A stretch of 64,000 nucleotides of DNA from contig NZ_JAUKPO010000013.1 of the NCBI RefSeq assembly GCF_030503435.1, positions 151,062-215,061 of the forward strand, in the 5' to 3' direction. The notes under the pieces are model-generated. The model was not told the origin of the DNA. It searched no databases and was given only the letters and a program-made list of their open reading frames with translations. Source of the DNA: Rhodocytophaga aerolata (GTDB lineage Bacteria; Bacteroidota; Bacteroidia; Cytophagales; 172606-1). Below, piece by piece: positions 56,405-63,519 of this stretch. The translations under genes were made by a program, and so were the position numbers. How positions within the stretch are numbered: position 1 is the first letter of the stretch; the number at the start of each line of letters is the position of its first letter.

Positions 56405-56412
56405 CAAAGGTA
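56405..56412 (-). promoter_or_regulatory. Promoter -7 element of the btuB riboswitch transcript
   Basis: On the minus strand TACCTTTG, an exact TAnnTTTG match. A start about 7 bases on falls at the 5' end of the riboswitch P1 stem, which is where the RNA should begin. The -33 box is not clear. Confidence 0.6.
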
Positions 56413-56473
56413 GATAAATTTCTTAAAGTATGAGAATGGATGTTTACTTTTATTCGTGCTGTTAGACTACCCA

Positions 56474-56508
56474 AAACAAAAAACTCCCCAGAGGAGAGTT
56501 TTTTGTTT
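56474..56508 (-). terminator. Terminator of the HTH regulator gene
   Basis: Perfect 13-bp stem AAACAAAAAACTC/GAGTTTTTTGTTT with a 9-nt loop, between the HTH stop and the btuB promoter. It isolates the riboswitch transcript from the upstream gene. Confidence 0.85.
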
Positions 56509-56531
56509 GACAAAGCTAAGTAGTTAACTGT

Positions 56532-56942
56532 TTATTCGGGTTTATATTCAGTGAATGTTTTGTCAGAGTAAAAGATTAAAATCCGTTCAACCTTTCGTTT
56601 ATCGTTTTCTACAGACTCTTCTGAGGTTGGTATTGGAATAGAGGTTTTTTCTTTACTTACTCCATTGGTTGAGGGTGCCGTATCTTTGGTTAGGATTGTT
56701 TTAGAAAGCGTTTGTACAGGCTGATCATCGGTCTCTTCTTCTAATTCATCGTCTTCTTCAAAAATCCATTCGCTCCCTAATTCCGGAAAACGCCTCACAA
56801 TCTTCTGAATTATTTCAAGGCTGGGTTTATTTCTCCCGGAGAGTATATGAGAAATACTAGAACGTTGTACGCCTATCTCGTCTGCAAATCGAGAGGGAGA
56901 CATGTCTTTCATTAACAAAATATTCTTTATTTTATTATTCAT
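56532..56942 (-). CDS. XRE-type helix-turn-helix transcriptional regulator
   Basis: 136 residues from the ATG at 56942 (MNNKIKNILLMKDMSPSRFA). The Cro/C1 HTH is residues about 3-60: FADEIGVQRSSISHILSGRN, then KPSLEIIQKIVRRFPEL, ending with SEWIF. The remaining half is acidic and Ser/Thr-rich, probably disordered, ending in a short conserved-looking IFYSDKTFTEYKPE. Two copies of a 16-bp motif lie upstream (56960-56975 and 57048-57063) and are candidates for its own operators. Target genes are unknown. Confidence 0.85.
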   Translation of the reverse strand: MNNKIKNILLMKDMSPSRFADEIGVQRSSISHILSGRNKPSLEIIQKIVRRFPELGSEWIFEEDDELEEETDDQPVQTLSKTILTKDTAPSTNGVSKEKTSIPIPTSEESVENDKRKVERILIFYSDKTFTEYKPE

Positions 56943-56959
56943 AATAGTAGAGTTAAAAT

Positions 56960-57063
56960 GTTTACACAAGTATACAAATATTTATTTATAATTGTAACCA
57001 TTTTAATTATTTATTTTTTTGTTTCAGTCATTATACAATACATATAAGTATACATATGTAAAC
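56960..57063. promoter_or_regulatory. Inverted pair of 16-bp motifs, candidate operators of the HTH gene
   Basis: GTTTACACAAGTATAC at 56960-56975 and, on the opposite strand, GTTTACATATGTATAC (57048-57063) agree at 14 of 16 positions. Each is an imperfect palindrome of GTwTAC half-sites. The nearer one ends 18 bp before the HTH start codon, the usual place for autorepression. Confidence 0.5.
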
Positions 57064-57154
57064 TATTAGATATTGATGAGTTTTTACTTAATTAGTATAT
57101 GCTCAAAAAGTTGTATACAGCTAAGCATAGTGCATACCCATTAAATTAATATAC

Positions 57155-57658
57155 TTACTTATTTAAAATAAGAGCTTGTTTAAGCTTCTCAACAATTTGA
57201 AAAGTTGCAGGACAGATAAATGTATTCTGTAGGGTGAGAGGTAAAATTTGATAAAACTTTTTCCGGTTTGTATGCGGATATTCCCGGCAGGCCTGTGGAC
57301 GGGATTCATAAACGATACAAGTATTGTCAGAGGTTAAGAAAGGGCAAGGAGCTACATTTAGCACATAATCATTTTCATTATCTATGTGCAGGTATTGGCT
57401 AATAAATTGTCCGGGTTTTTGGCGGAAATGTTTTGCCAGCCTTTCTATATCTTTGGAAGTAAAAACCGGGCTGGTTGTTTTACAGCAGTTGGCACAAGTA
57501 AGGCAATCGGTATGTGTGAAAACTTCCTCATGCAAATCCGCCATTATTGAGTCTAACTTAGCGGGAGGATTTTTCTTTAATTTTTTAAAATATTTCTGGG
57601 TACTTTCACTCGCTTTTTTTGCTCTTTCATTTAACTGCGTTAAATCCATACTAGCCAT
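57155..57658 (-). CDS. YkgJ-family cysteine-cluster protein
   Basis: 167 residues (an ATG three codons in is an alternative start). The cysteine cluster reads CLTCANCCKTTSPVF, then CPFLTSDNTCIVYESRPQAC and REYPH, the YkgJ/UPF0153 pattern that probably binds a zinc or iron-sulfur centre. The N-terminal stretch NERAKKASESTQKYFKKLKK is helical and basic. The biochemical role is unknown. A promoter-like TAGATTTG on the minus strand (57672-57679) lies just upstream. Confidence 0.87.
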   Translation of the reverse strand: MASMDLTQLNERAKKASESTQKYFKKLKKNPPAKLDSIMADLHEEVFTHTDCLTCANCCKTTSPVFTSKDIERLAKHFRQKPGQFISQYLHIDNENDYVLNVAPCPFLTSDNTCIVYESRPQACREYPHTNRKKFYQILPLTLQNTFICPATFQIVEKLKQALILNK

Positions 57659-57709
57659 CAGTAATAAAAGGCAAATCTAGCAAGTTTCCGTTAACCTGCA
57701 TAGAAAGAA

Positions 57710-58561
57710 TTACTCTGGAAATTCATACTGAATTCCTTTATCCGTTATTCTTAGTAGCCCTTGCTTTAATAAACCACCCACCGCTTTTTTGAACGTTTTT
57801 TTGCTCATATATACTTTCTCGTAAATTTCCTGCGGACTGCTATTGTCATGAAGTGGCAAGAATCCATTGTTCTTTTTCAGGATAGTTAGTAATTCTGATT
57901 TTGCATCCTGTACTTCAGCATACCCTTTTTTACGGAGGCTTACATCCACTTTTCCATCTTCCCTCAATTTTTTTATGTAGCCTTTTGTCTGGTCGCCTAC
58001 ATATAAAGGACTGAATACTTCATTATGATAAAGTACCCCACTGTATTGTTGGTTAATGATTACTTTGATTCCCAGATCTGTAAATTCCCATACAAGCAAG
58101 TCTACTTCCTGATCTTCTGTTAAAGCCTGAGGTGCATCTGTACTTAAATATTTTTCAAGTCTAGCACTACAAACGACCCGGTCTGTTTTTTTATCCACAT
58201 ACACCCAAACCAGATAGCTCCTGCCAGGCATAAGTTTTTTGTTCTGTTCGGAGAAGGGCATAAATAAATCTTTTTCCAAGCCCCAGTCCAGGAACACGCC
58301 AAATGAAGTAGTATCAGTTACACGCAGACAGGCAAAGGAATCAGCGACGGCTAATGGTTTTTGTGTGGTAGCAATTAATCTGTCTTCTGAGTCCCTGTAA
58401 ATGAATACTTCCAGCATATCGCCGATTTGTGTATTTTCCGGTATTTGTCTGACAGGTAATAAAATTTCCTCTGTACCAGCAGCCAAATACAAACCAAAGT
58501 CCAGAATTTTGATAACTTCCAGTTTTTGATAGTGTCCTACAGCAGGTTGTGTGCCCTTCAT
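57710..58561 (-). CDS. CvfB-like S1-domain RNA-binding protein
   Basis: 283 residues. Tandem S1-like OB folds cover about 1-210: LEVIKILDFGLYLAAGTEEI, then TTSFGVFLDWGLEKDLFMPF and TDLGIKVIINQQYSGVLYHN. A C-terminal winged helix (about 225-283, NGFLPLHDNSSPQEIYEKVY) is typical of CvfB. Relatives bind RNA and affect virulence factor expression in staphylococci; in Bacteroidota the targets are unknown. They are sometimes misnamed GntR regulators because of the winged helix. Confidence 0.88.
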   Translation of the reverse strand: MKGTQPAVGHYQKLEVIKILDFGLYLAAGTEEILLPVRQIPENTQIGDMLEVFIYRDSEDRLIATTQKPLAVADSFACLRVTDTTSFGVFLDWGLEKDLFMPFSEQNKKLMPGRSYLVWVYVDKKTDRVVCSARLEKYLSTDAPQALTEDQEVDLLVWEFTDLGIKVIINQQYSGVLYHNEVFSPLYVGDQTKGYIKKLREDGKVDVSLRKKGYAEVQDAKSELLTILKKNNGFLPLHDNSSPQEIYEKVYMSKKTFKKAVGGLLKQGLLRITDKGIQYEFPE

Positions 58562-58607
58562 TCAAGAATTACAATAAGTATATTAAGTTTATTTTCGTCT
58601 GAAATGC

Positions 58608-58880
58608 TTAAGGAGCCGGGCCATCACGGCAAGTAGGTACCGAACTTTTGGGAGAGGAATAAGTAAAAATAGTATACTTATCGAAGGAAAATAAAGATAT
58701 CCAGTATGTGTTATTTTCTAAAGAAGGGTTCACATCTGAAATTGGTGTGAACGTATTGAGAATAAAATACCCAAAGAGCCGGTCTATAAAGAAGAACACA
58801 TCCATGAAAGGCTTACGTTTGTTTAAGCCCAACAAGCCGTTGCTGCATTCTACTATATATGTATCTGGCTGCAGTTTCAT
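58608..58880 (-). CDS. Hypothetical protein (weak)
   Basis: 90 residues from an ATG at 58880, 46 bp upstream of the CvfB-like start on the same strand. The N-terminus KLQPDTYIVECSNGLLGLNK and the aromatic-rich remainder look protein-like, but no family is recognised. An opposite-strand ORF covers part of the same stretch. It may be a remnant. Confidence 0.35.
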   Translation of the reverse strand: MKLQPDTYIVECSNGLLGLNKRKPFMDVFFFIDRLFGYFILNTFTPISDVNPSLENNTYWISLFSFDKYTIFTYSSPKSSVPTCRDGPAP

Positions 58881-59079
58881 GATGGTTCTACGCGGTTGTC
58901 AAGTAAAAATATAAAATTATTTGGTAGAAGACTATTTTATTTATTAGATAATTGATTTATTGGTCAGAGTTACTTTATATACGTAATTCCAGAAGAAGAA
59001 GGTATTATGTAAGGTTTAAACTTTCTGAAACTTTACTTTTATTTAATCAATCAATTTTACTTACCAGATTTTAAAATTT

Positions 59080-59967
59080 ATGAAACAAATAGCTGTTATA
59101 GGGAGTGGTACTATGGGGAATGGCATTGCGCATGTTTTTGCTTTAAAGGGATATAAAGTTTCCTTGATAGACGTTTCAACAATTGCTTTAGAGAAAGCTA
59201 TTCAAACCATTAGTAACAACCTAGATAGACAAGTTACTAAACAACAAATCTCTGATCAGGAAAAAGCCAAAACCCTACATAATATACTTACGTTTACCCA
59301 GCTACCGGAAGGCGTGAAACAAGCTGACCTGGTTATAGAAGCAGCCACAGAAAAAGTAGAAATTAAGCTTAACATCTTCCGTGAACTGGATCAATATTGC
59401 AAACCTGAAGCTATTCTGGCATCTAACACATCTTCTATTTCAATTACAAAAATAGCTTCTGTTACCAAGCGGCCAGGCCAAGTTATCGGCATGCACTTTA
59501 TGAATCCGGTTCCTGTCATGAAACTGGTAGAAGTTATCCGGGGATATGCTACCACGGATGAAACGGCAGCCACTGTTATGGAATTAGCAGTAAAATTGGA
59601 TAAGGTGGCAACTGAAGTTCAGGATTATCCGGGTTTTGTAGCGAACCGAATATTAATGCCAATGATCAATGAAGCTATTTATACCCTCTATGAAGGGGTA
59701 GCAGGTGTGCAGGAAATAGATACAGTTATGAAGCTGGGTATGGCACATCCAATGGGTCCATTACAACTGGCAGATTTTATTGGCCTTGATGTCTGTTTAT
59801 CTATATTGCAGGTACTTTATGAGGGGTTTGGCAATCCAAAGTATGCACCTTGTCCATTATTGGTAAACATGGTGCAAGCAGGTTTTACAGGTGCAAAAGT
59901 AGGTGAAGGGTTTTATCAATGGGAAAAGGGAAGCAAGGACTTAAAAGTTTCTAAACGGTTTTTATAA
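59080..59967 (+). CDS. 3-hydroxybutyryl-CoA dehydrogenase
   Basis: 295 residues, single-domain-pair length of Hbd/PaaH. The NAD site is IGSGTMGNGIAHVF (from residue 7). Catalytic residues are H139 and E151 in GMHFMNPVPVMKLVEVI. The substrate region VQDYPGFVANRILMPMINEA is complete. It oxidises 3-hydroxyacyl-CoA (short chain) with NAD, in beta-oxidation or butanoate metabolism. No other beta-oxidation gene is adjacent. It ends at a terminator shared with dapD. Confidence 0.93.
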   Translation: MKQIAVIGSGTMGNGIAHVFALKGYKVSLIDVSTIALEKAIQTISNNLDRQVTKQQISDQEKAKTLHNILTFTQLPEGVKQADLVIEAATEKVEIKLNIFRELDQYCKPEAILASNTSSISITKIASVTKRPGQVIGMHFMNPVPVMKLVEVIRGYATTDETAATVMELAVKLDKVATEVQDYPGFVANRILMPMINEAIYTLYEGVAGVQEIDTVMKLGMAHPMGPLQLADFIGLDVCLSILQVLYEGFGNPKYAPCPLLVNMVQAGFTGAKVGEGFYQWEKGSKDLKVSKRFL

Positions 59968-59973
59968 GGAAAT

Positions 59974-60013
59974 ACACCCACCGCAATATCATAAATGTGG
60001 TGGGTGTGTTTTT
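59974..60013. terminator. Bidirectional terminator between hbd-type gene and dapD
   Basis: 9-bp stem ACACCCACC/GGTGGGTGT, followed by GTTTTT on the plus strand; on the minus strand a short run TATTTCC follows. It lies between the two convergent stop codons. Confidence 0.8.
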
Positions 60014-60017
60014 AAAG

Positions 60018-60833
60018 TTATACGGCTACATTGTTTTCGCGCAGTGCATCGTTCAATGAGGTTTTCAAATCGGTGCTCTCTTTTCTTTGCCCTATTATAA
60101 GTGCACATGGTACTTGATAATTTCCTGCCGGGAACTCTTTCGTGTAGCTTCCAGGAATTACCACACTCCTAGGAGGCACATACCCTTGATAAGTTACCGG
60201 CTCTTTACCTGTTACATCGATAATTTTAGAGCTTTTTGTTAAGATTACATTCGCACCAAGAACAGCCTCCTTCCCTACTCTTACGCCTTCTACAACAATA
60301 CATCTGGAACCCAGAAAAACATTGTCTTCAATAATTACAGGAGCCGCCTGCACCGGTTCAAGGACACCTCCAATACCTACTCCCCCACTGATATGCACAT
60401 TTTTACCCACTTGCGCACAGCTTCCAACGGTTGCCCACGTGTCTACCATGGTATTACTATCTACATAGGCTCCAATATTTACATACGAAGGCATAAGTAT
60501 AACACCTTTGTTAAGAAAAGCACCATACCTGGCCGTGGCTGGTGGTACTACACGGACGCCAAGTTGTTTATACCCAGTTTTTAAGGCCATTTTATCATGA
60601 TATTCGTATGGGGCTACTTCCATCACTTTCATTTGTTGTATGGGAAAATAAAGAATAATTGCTTTTTTTACCCACTCATTTATTTGCCAGTTCCCATCTT
60701 CTAATGGTTCAGCTACCCGTCTCACCCCTTTATCAAGTTCCTCAATGATTGTTTTAATGGCAATTTCTGTTTTTCTTTCTTTTAATAACTCTCTGTTTTC
60801 CCAGGCTTGATCAATAATTTCTTGTAATTCCAT
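60018..60833 (-). CDS. dapD: Tetrahydrodipicolinate N-succinyltransferase
   Basis: 271 residues, usual length. An N-terminal helical domain is followed by a left-handed beta-helix of hexapeptide repeats: VNIGAYVDSNTMVDTWATVG, SCAQVGKNVHISGGVGIGGV and EDNVFLGSRCIVVEGVRVGK. It converts tetrahydrodipicolinate and succinyl-CoA to N-succinyl-2-amino-6-ketopimelate, in lysine and meso-diaminopimelate synthesis. It is convergent with the dehydrogenase gene and divergent from the glycosyltransferase, with only about 31 bp to share for promoters. Confidence 0.95.
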   Translation of the reverse strand: MELQEIIDQAWENRELLKERKTEIAIKTIIEELDKGVRRVAEPLEDGNWQINEWVKKAIILYFPIQQMKVMEVAPYEYHDKMALKTGYKQLGVRVVPPATARYGAFLNKGVILMPSYVNIGAYVDSNTMVDTWATVGSCAQVGKNVHISGGVGIGGVLEPVQAAPVIIEDNVFLGSRCIVVEGVRVGKEAVLGANVILTKSSKIIDVTGKEPVTYQGYVPPRSVVIPGSYTKEFPAGNYQVPCALIIGQRKESTDLKTSLNDALRENNVAV

Positions 60834-60864
60834 AAAAAAAGGTAATTAATAATTAGGTTTGTTT

Positions 60865-61962
60865 ATGACTAAAATAAATTTGGTTATTGCTTCCATCCTT
60901 AAACCCATTGATGACCCCCGAATGTACGAAAAAATTGGTATTACACTTGCCGATTCTCAAAAGTATTCCGTCCACATCATTGGTTTTAAAAGCAAAAATG
61001 TCCCTGCCTATCCTAATATAAATTTTTATCCGCTGTTTGATTTTAATAGATTATCATTTCGCAGAATTTCTGCGTCGCTGAATATTTATAAAAACCTACT
61101 TAAACTAAAACCTGAAGTCATTATTATAGAAACACCTGAACTACTGATAGTTACAATATGGTACAAAATAATATATGGCTCTAAATTATACTATGATATT
61201 TTAGAGAATTACTACTACAATATTTTATATATTACCAGGTATCCGGTTTTTGCTAAATATATTTTGGGTTTTATTACCCGGGCGGTTGAGTATCTATCAT
61301 CATATTTTGTAGATGGATTTATGCTTGCTGAAAAATGCTATCTGAGTGAACTACCCTTTCTCCGAAAAAAAATTGCAGTACTTGAAAATAAGGTTTCGCA
61401 TTTATACAAAAGTTTAGATAATCCTAAAAAACAGTCTTGTTATCATTTGTTGTATAGTGGTACAATAGCAGAATCTTTCGGAATTTATCACGCCATTAAT
61501 TTAGTTTCAAAGCTGAACAGATTGGATAAACGTTTTCACCTAACGATTATTGGCTACTGTGCTGATAAGAATGAATATAATCGTTTTAGTAAAACTATTG
61601 CCGATTTACCCTTTATACGTTTAATAGGTGGAGATTATCCTGTACCTCATTCAGAGATCATGGCCGCGATTCATACTGCAGATATTGGCCTAGTGCCCTA
61701 TCTATATAACAGGTCTACAAAGGATAAAATGCCTACAAAATTGTATGAGTATACCCTTTATAAGGTCCCTATGTTAATACCTGGAAATCCATTATGGATA
61801 GAGTTCTGTAATGTATATAATAGTGCCTTAGATATAGATTACGATAGGGTTAATATAAAGGAATTACTTATGGCCATTCATTCAACAGGGTTTTATAGGT
61901 ATTCAGTAAATAATGATACCCTTCTATGGGATAAGTCTATATTATTAGGTCTATTTAACTAA
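60865..61962 (+). CDS. Glycosyltransferase (GT4-like)
   Basis: 365 residues from the ATG at 60865 (a TTG six bases upstream is possible). The C-terminal GT-B half has YSGTIAESFGIYHAINLVSK, then AAIHTADIGLVPYL and the sugar-nucleotide motif MPTKLYEYTLYKVPMLIPGN, with the E-x7-type glutamate region. The N-terminal half is divergent. The gene is visibly more AT-rich than its neighbours and uses many A/T-ending codons, which suggests horizontal acquisition. No other polysaccharide genes are next to it. Acceptor and donor are unknown. Confidence 0.85.
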   Translation: MTKINLVIASILKPIDDPRMYEKIGITLADSQKYSVHIIGFKSKNVPAYPNINFYPLFDFNRLSFRRISASLNIYKNLLKLKPEVIIIETPELLIVTIWYKIIYGSKLYYDILENYYYNILYITRYPVFAKYILGFITRAVEYLSSYFVDGFMLAEKCYLSELPFLRKKIAVLENKVSHLYKSLDNPKKQSCYHLLYSGTIAESFGIYHAINLVSKLNRLDKRFHLTIIGYCADKNEYNRFSKTIADLPFIRLIGGDYPVPHSEIMAAIHTADIGLVPYLYNRSTKDKMPTKLYEYTLYKVPMLIPGNPLWIEFCNVYNSALDIDYDRVNIKELLMAIHSTGFYRYSVNNDTLLWDKSILLGLFN

Positions 61963-61990
61963 ATTTGAGTTATTAAATATTACTATTATA

Positions 61991-62073
61991 GTTAGCAAAA
62001 TTTTAACCAAAATACTAATTATATTAGCAAATATTTTAGTTATACTAAAATTTGTAGTATATTATTAATGCTA
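61991..62073 (+). promoter_or_regulatory. Phased palindrome array, candidate MntR-type operators
   Basis: Two perfect inverted repeats: CTAAT-TAT-ATTAG (62015-62027) and TTTTAGT-TAT-ACTAAAA (62034-62050), centred exactly 21 bp apart. Weaker relatives are centred near 61999 and 62064, continuing the roughly 21-22 bp phase. The second perfect site overlaps a -7-like TAAAATTTG. The array lies just before the metalloregulator start codon, as expected for autoregulation. Confidence 0.6.
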
Positions 62074-62080
62074 ATATTTT

Positions 62081-62755
62081 ATGCAAACTCTAAGCTTTAC
62101 AGAAGAAAACTATATGAAGATAATATACAGGGCCTCTAAACTAAGTAGTCCTGGTAAAACTAAAGAAGTAACCACGAATGAAATAGCAGAGCTTACCGAT
62201 ACAAAACCTGCTTCGGTTAGTGATATGCTTAAAAAGCTAGCTGCCAAAGGACTAATAAATTATGTTAAATATCAAGGCGTAACTCTCACTACAGATGGTG
62301 AAGCTAAAGCATTACTGGTGATACGCAAACATCGGCTATGGGAGGTATTCCTAGTAGATAAACTGAATTTCAGCTGGGACGAAGTACATGATATAGCAGA
62401 ACAACTAGAACATGTACAATCAGACGAGTTAGTAAGGCGCCTAGATCAATTTTTAGGATTTCCTGAATATGACCCTCATGGAGATCCTATACCTAATGAA
62501 AAGGGTGAGATGAACAGTAAGAAAAAAGTATATTTAATTAACATGAAAATTGGAGATAAATGCGATGTAGTGGGTGTGAAAGATACTTCTCCTTTATTCC
62601 TAAAATATTTAGATAAAATTGGACTGACCATTGGCGCTTATATCGAAATTACCGATAAAATTGAGTTTGATCAATCCTTAGAAATAAAAGTAAATAATGG
62701 TAGAACCATAATTATATCGAAAGAGATTGCAAATAATATTTATACATTAGATTAA
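62081..62755 (+). CDS. DtxR/MntR-family metal-dependent transcriptional regulator
   Basis: 224 residues in three parts: winged helix (about 5-75: TTNEIAELTDTKPASVSDML), dimerisation and metal-binding domain (about 78-145) and a C-terminal FeoA/SH3-like domain (about 150-222). Metal ligands by alignment with DtxR: H84, E88, H103, E107, E110, H111. The position of DtxR Cys102 is E107, as in MntR, which favours manganese over iron; DtxR Met10 is N10. It represses metal uptake genes when the metal is plentiful. No transporter is adjacent; the operator array upstream suggests it controls itself. Confidence 0.9.
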   Translation: MQTLSFTEENYMKIIYRASKLSSPGKTKEVTTNEIAELTDTKPASVSDMLKKLAAKGLINYVKYQGVTLTTDGEAKALLVIRKHRLWEVFLVDKLNFSWDEVHDIAEQLEHVQSDELVRRLDQFLGFPEYDPHGDPIPNEKGEMNSKKKVYLINMKIGDKCDVVGVKDTSPLFLKYLDKIGLTIGAYIEITDKIEFDQSLEIKVNNGRTIIISKEIANNIYTLD

Positions 62756-62926
62756 AATAAGAAATGGTTTCCTATACTATTTAATGTATAGATGTTCACT
62801 ACACAATAAGTGGAGCTTCTTCCCTATTTTGACATATCAAGATAGAGAAAATTAATAAAACAATGCACTGCTTAACATAAGATAGTTTATCACAACAAAT
62901 TTTGATAGATAATACTAATTATTCAA
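62756..62926. other. Convergent intergenic region
   Basis: 170 bp of AT-rich sequence between the metalloregulator stop and the end of the frameshifted DUF4136 gene. No clear terminator or ORF is visible. Confidence 0.4.
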
Positions 62927-63476
62927 TTACTTTTCCTTAATGGGTAGTTTTTCCAACAGAATTTCTACACCCTCATCTATTCTACGTCTCAACTTATTTG
63001 GATTATCGGAAAGGGTTCCTTGAACTACACCTTCCCAAACAGGTTCAATTTTTCTCCGCATCAACCAAATCTACAGATACAGTTCCTGTTTTATATCTAG
63101 CTACTTCTACTTCTTCACTTTTCCATGAGTATCTGCGTTGGCCAATATAAACTGGAGCTTCCCGTATATCAGTTTTGCGGGTTTGCACCTTATCTTCAGT
63201 AACAATACCAATATTCACCCAGAGATCCGGCTCTTGCGCTTGTTGAAAACCTTTCGCTGATAATTCTCGGACAATCGCCTCTTTTAGCATCTGTATGCCT
63301 GGGTGATTTAATTGTGTCAAACTGTCGTTTTTTACCTGTATATCCATAAAATTGAAAGTTTTATAGGATTGAAGCTCAACGGTTGGATGCTTTCTGGTAC
63401 TAACTACTTTTACTGGCGTACAATACTGAAATACAAAAAGGATCAACCCTAAAAAACAAAGTCTCTTACTCATCAT
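62927..63476 (-). pseudogene. DUF4136 lipoprotein gene with a frameshift
   Basis: The intact frame from ATG 63476 gives 143 residues: lipoprotein signal ending FQYC, then DUF4136 features (VELQSYKTFNFMD, VRELSAKGFQQAQEPDLWVN) up to VDLVDAEKN and a stop at 63045. Removing one A from the run of five at 63049-63053 restores the reading to IEPVWEGVVQGTLSDNPNKL and on to TAA at 62927, which is the expected C-terminus of the family. So the gene lost or gained one base in a homopolymer. It may be a real mutation, phase variation or a sequencing error. An IS transposase gene lies directly upstream. Confidence 0.85.
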
Positions 63477-63519
63477 GATGATTTTTTATAAATCCGACCG
63501 TTGTACACTATGAAGCTGT

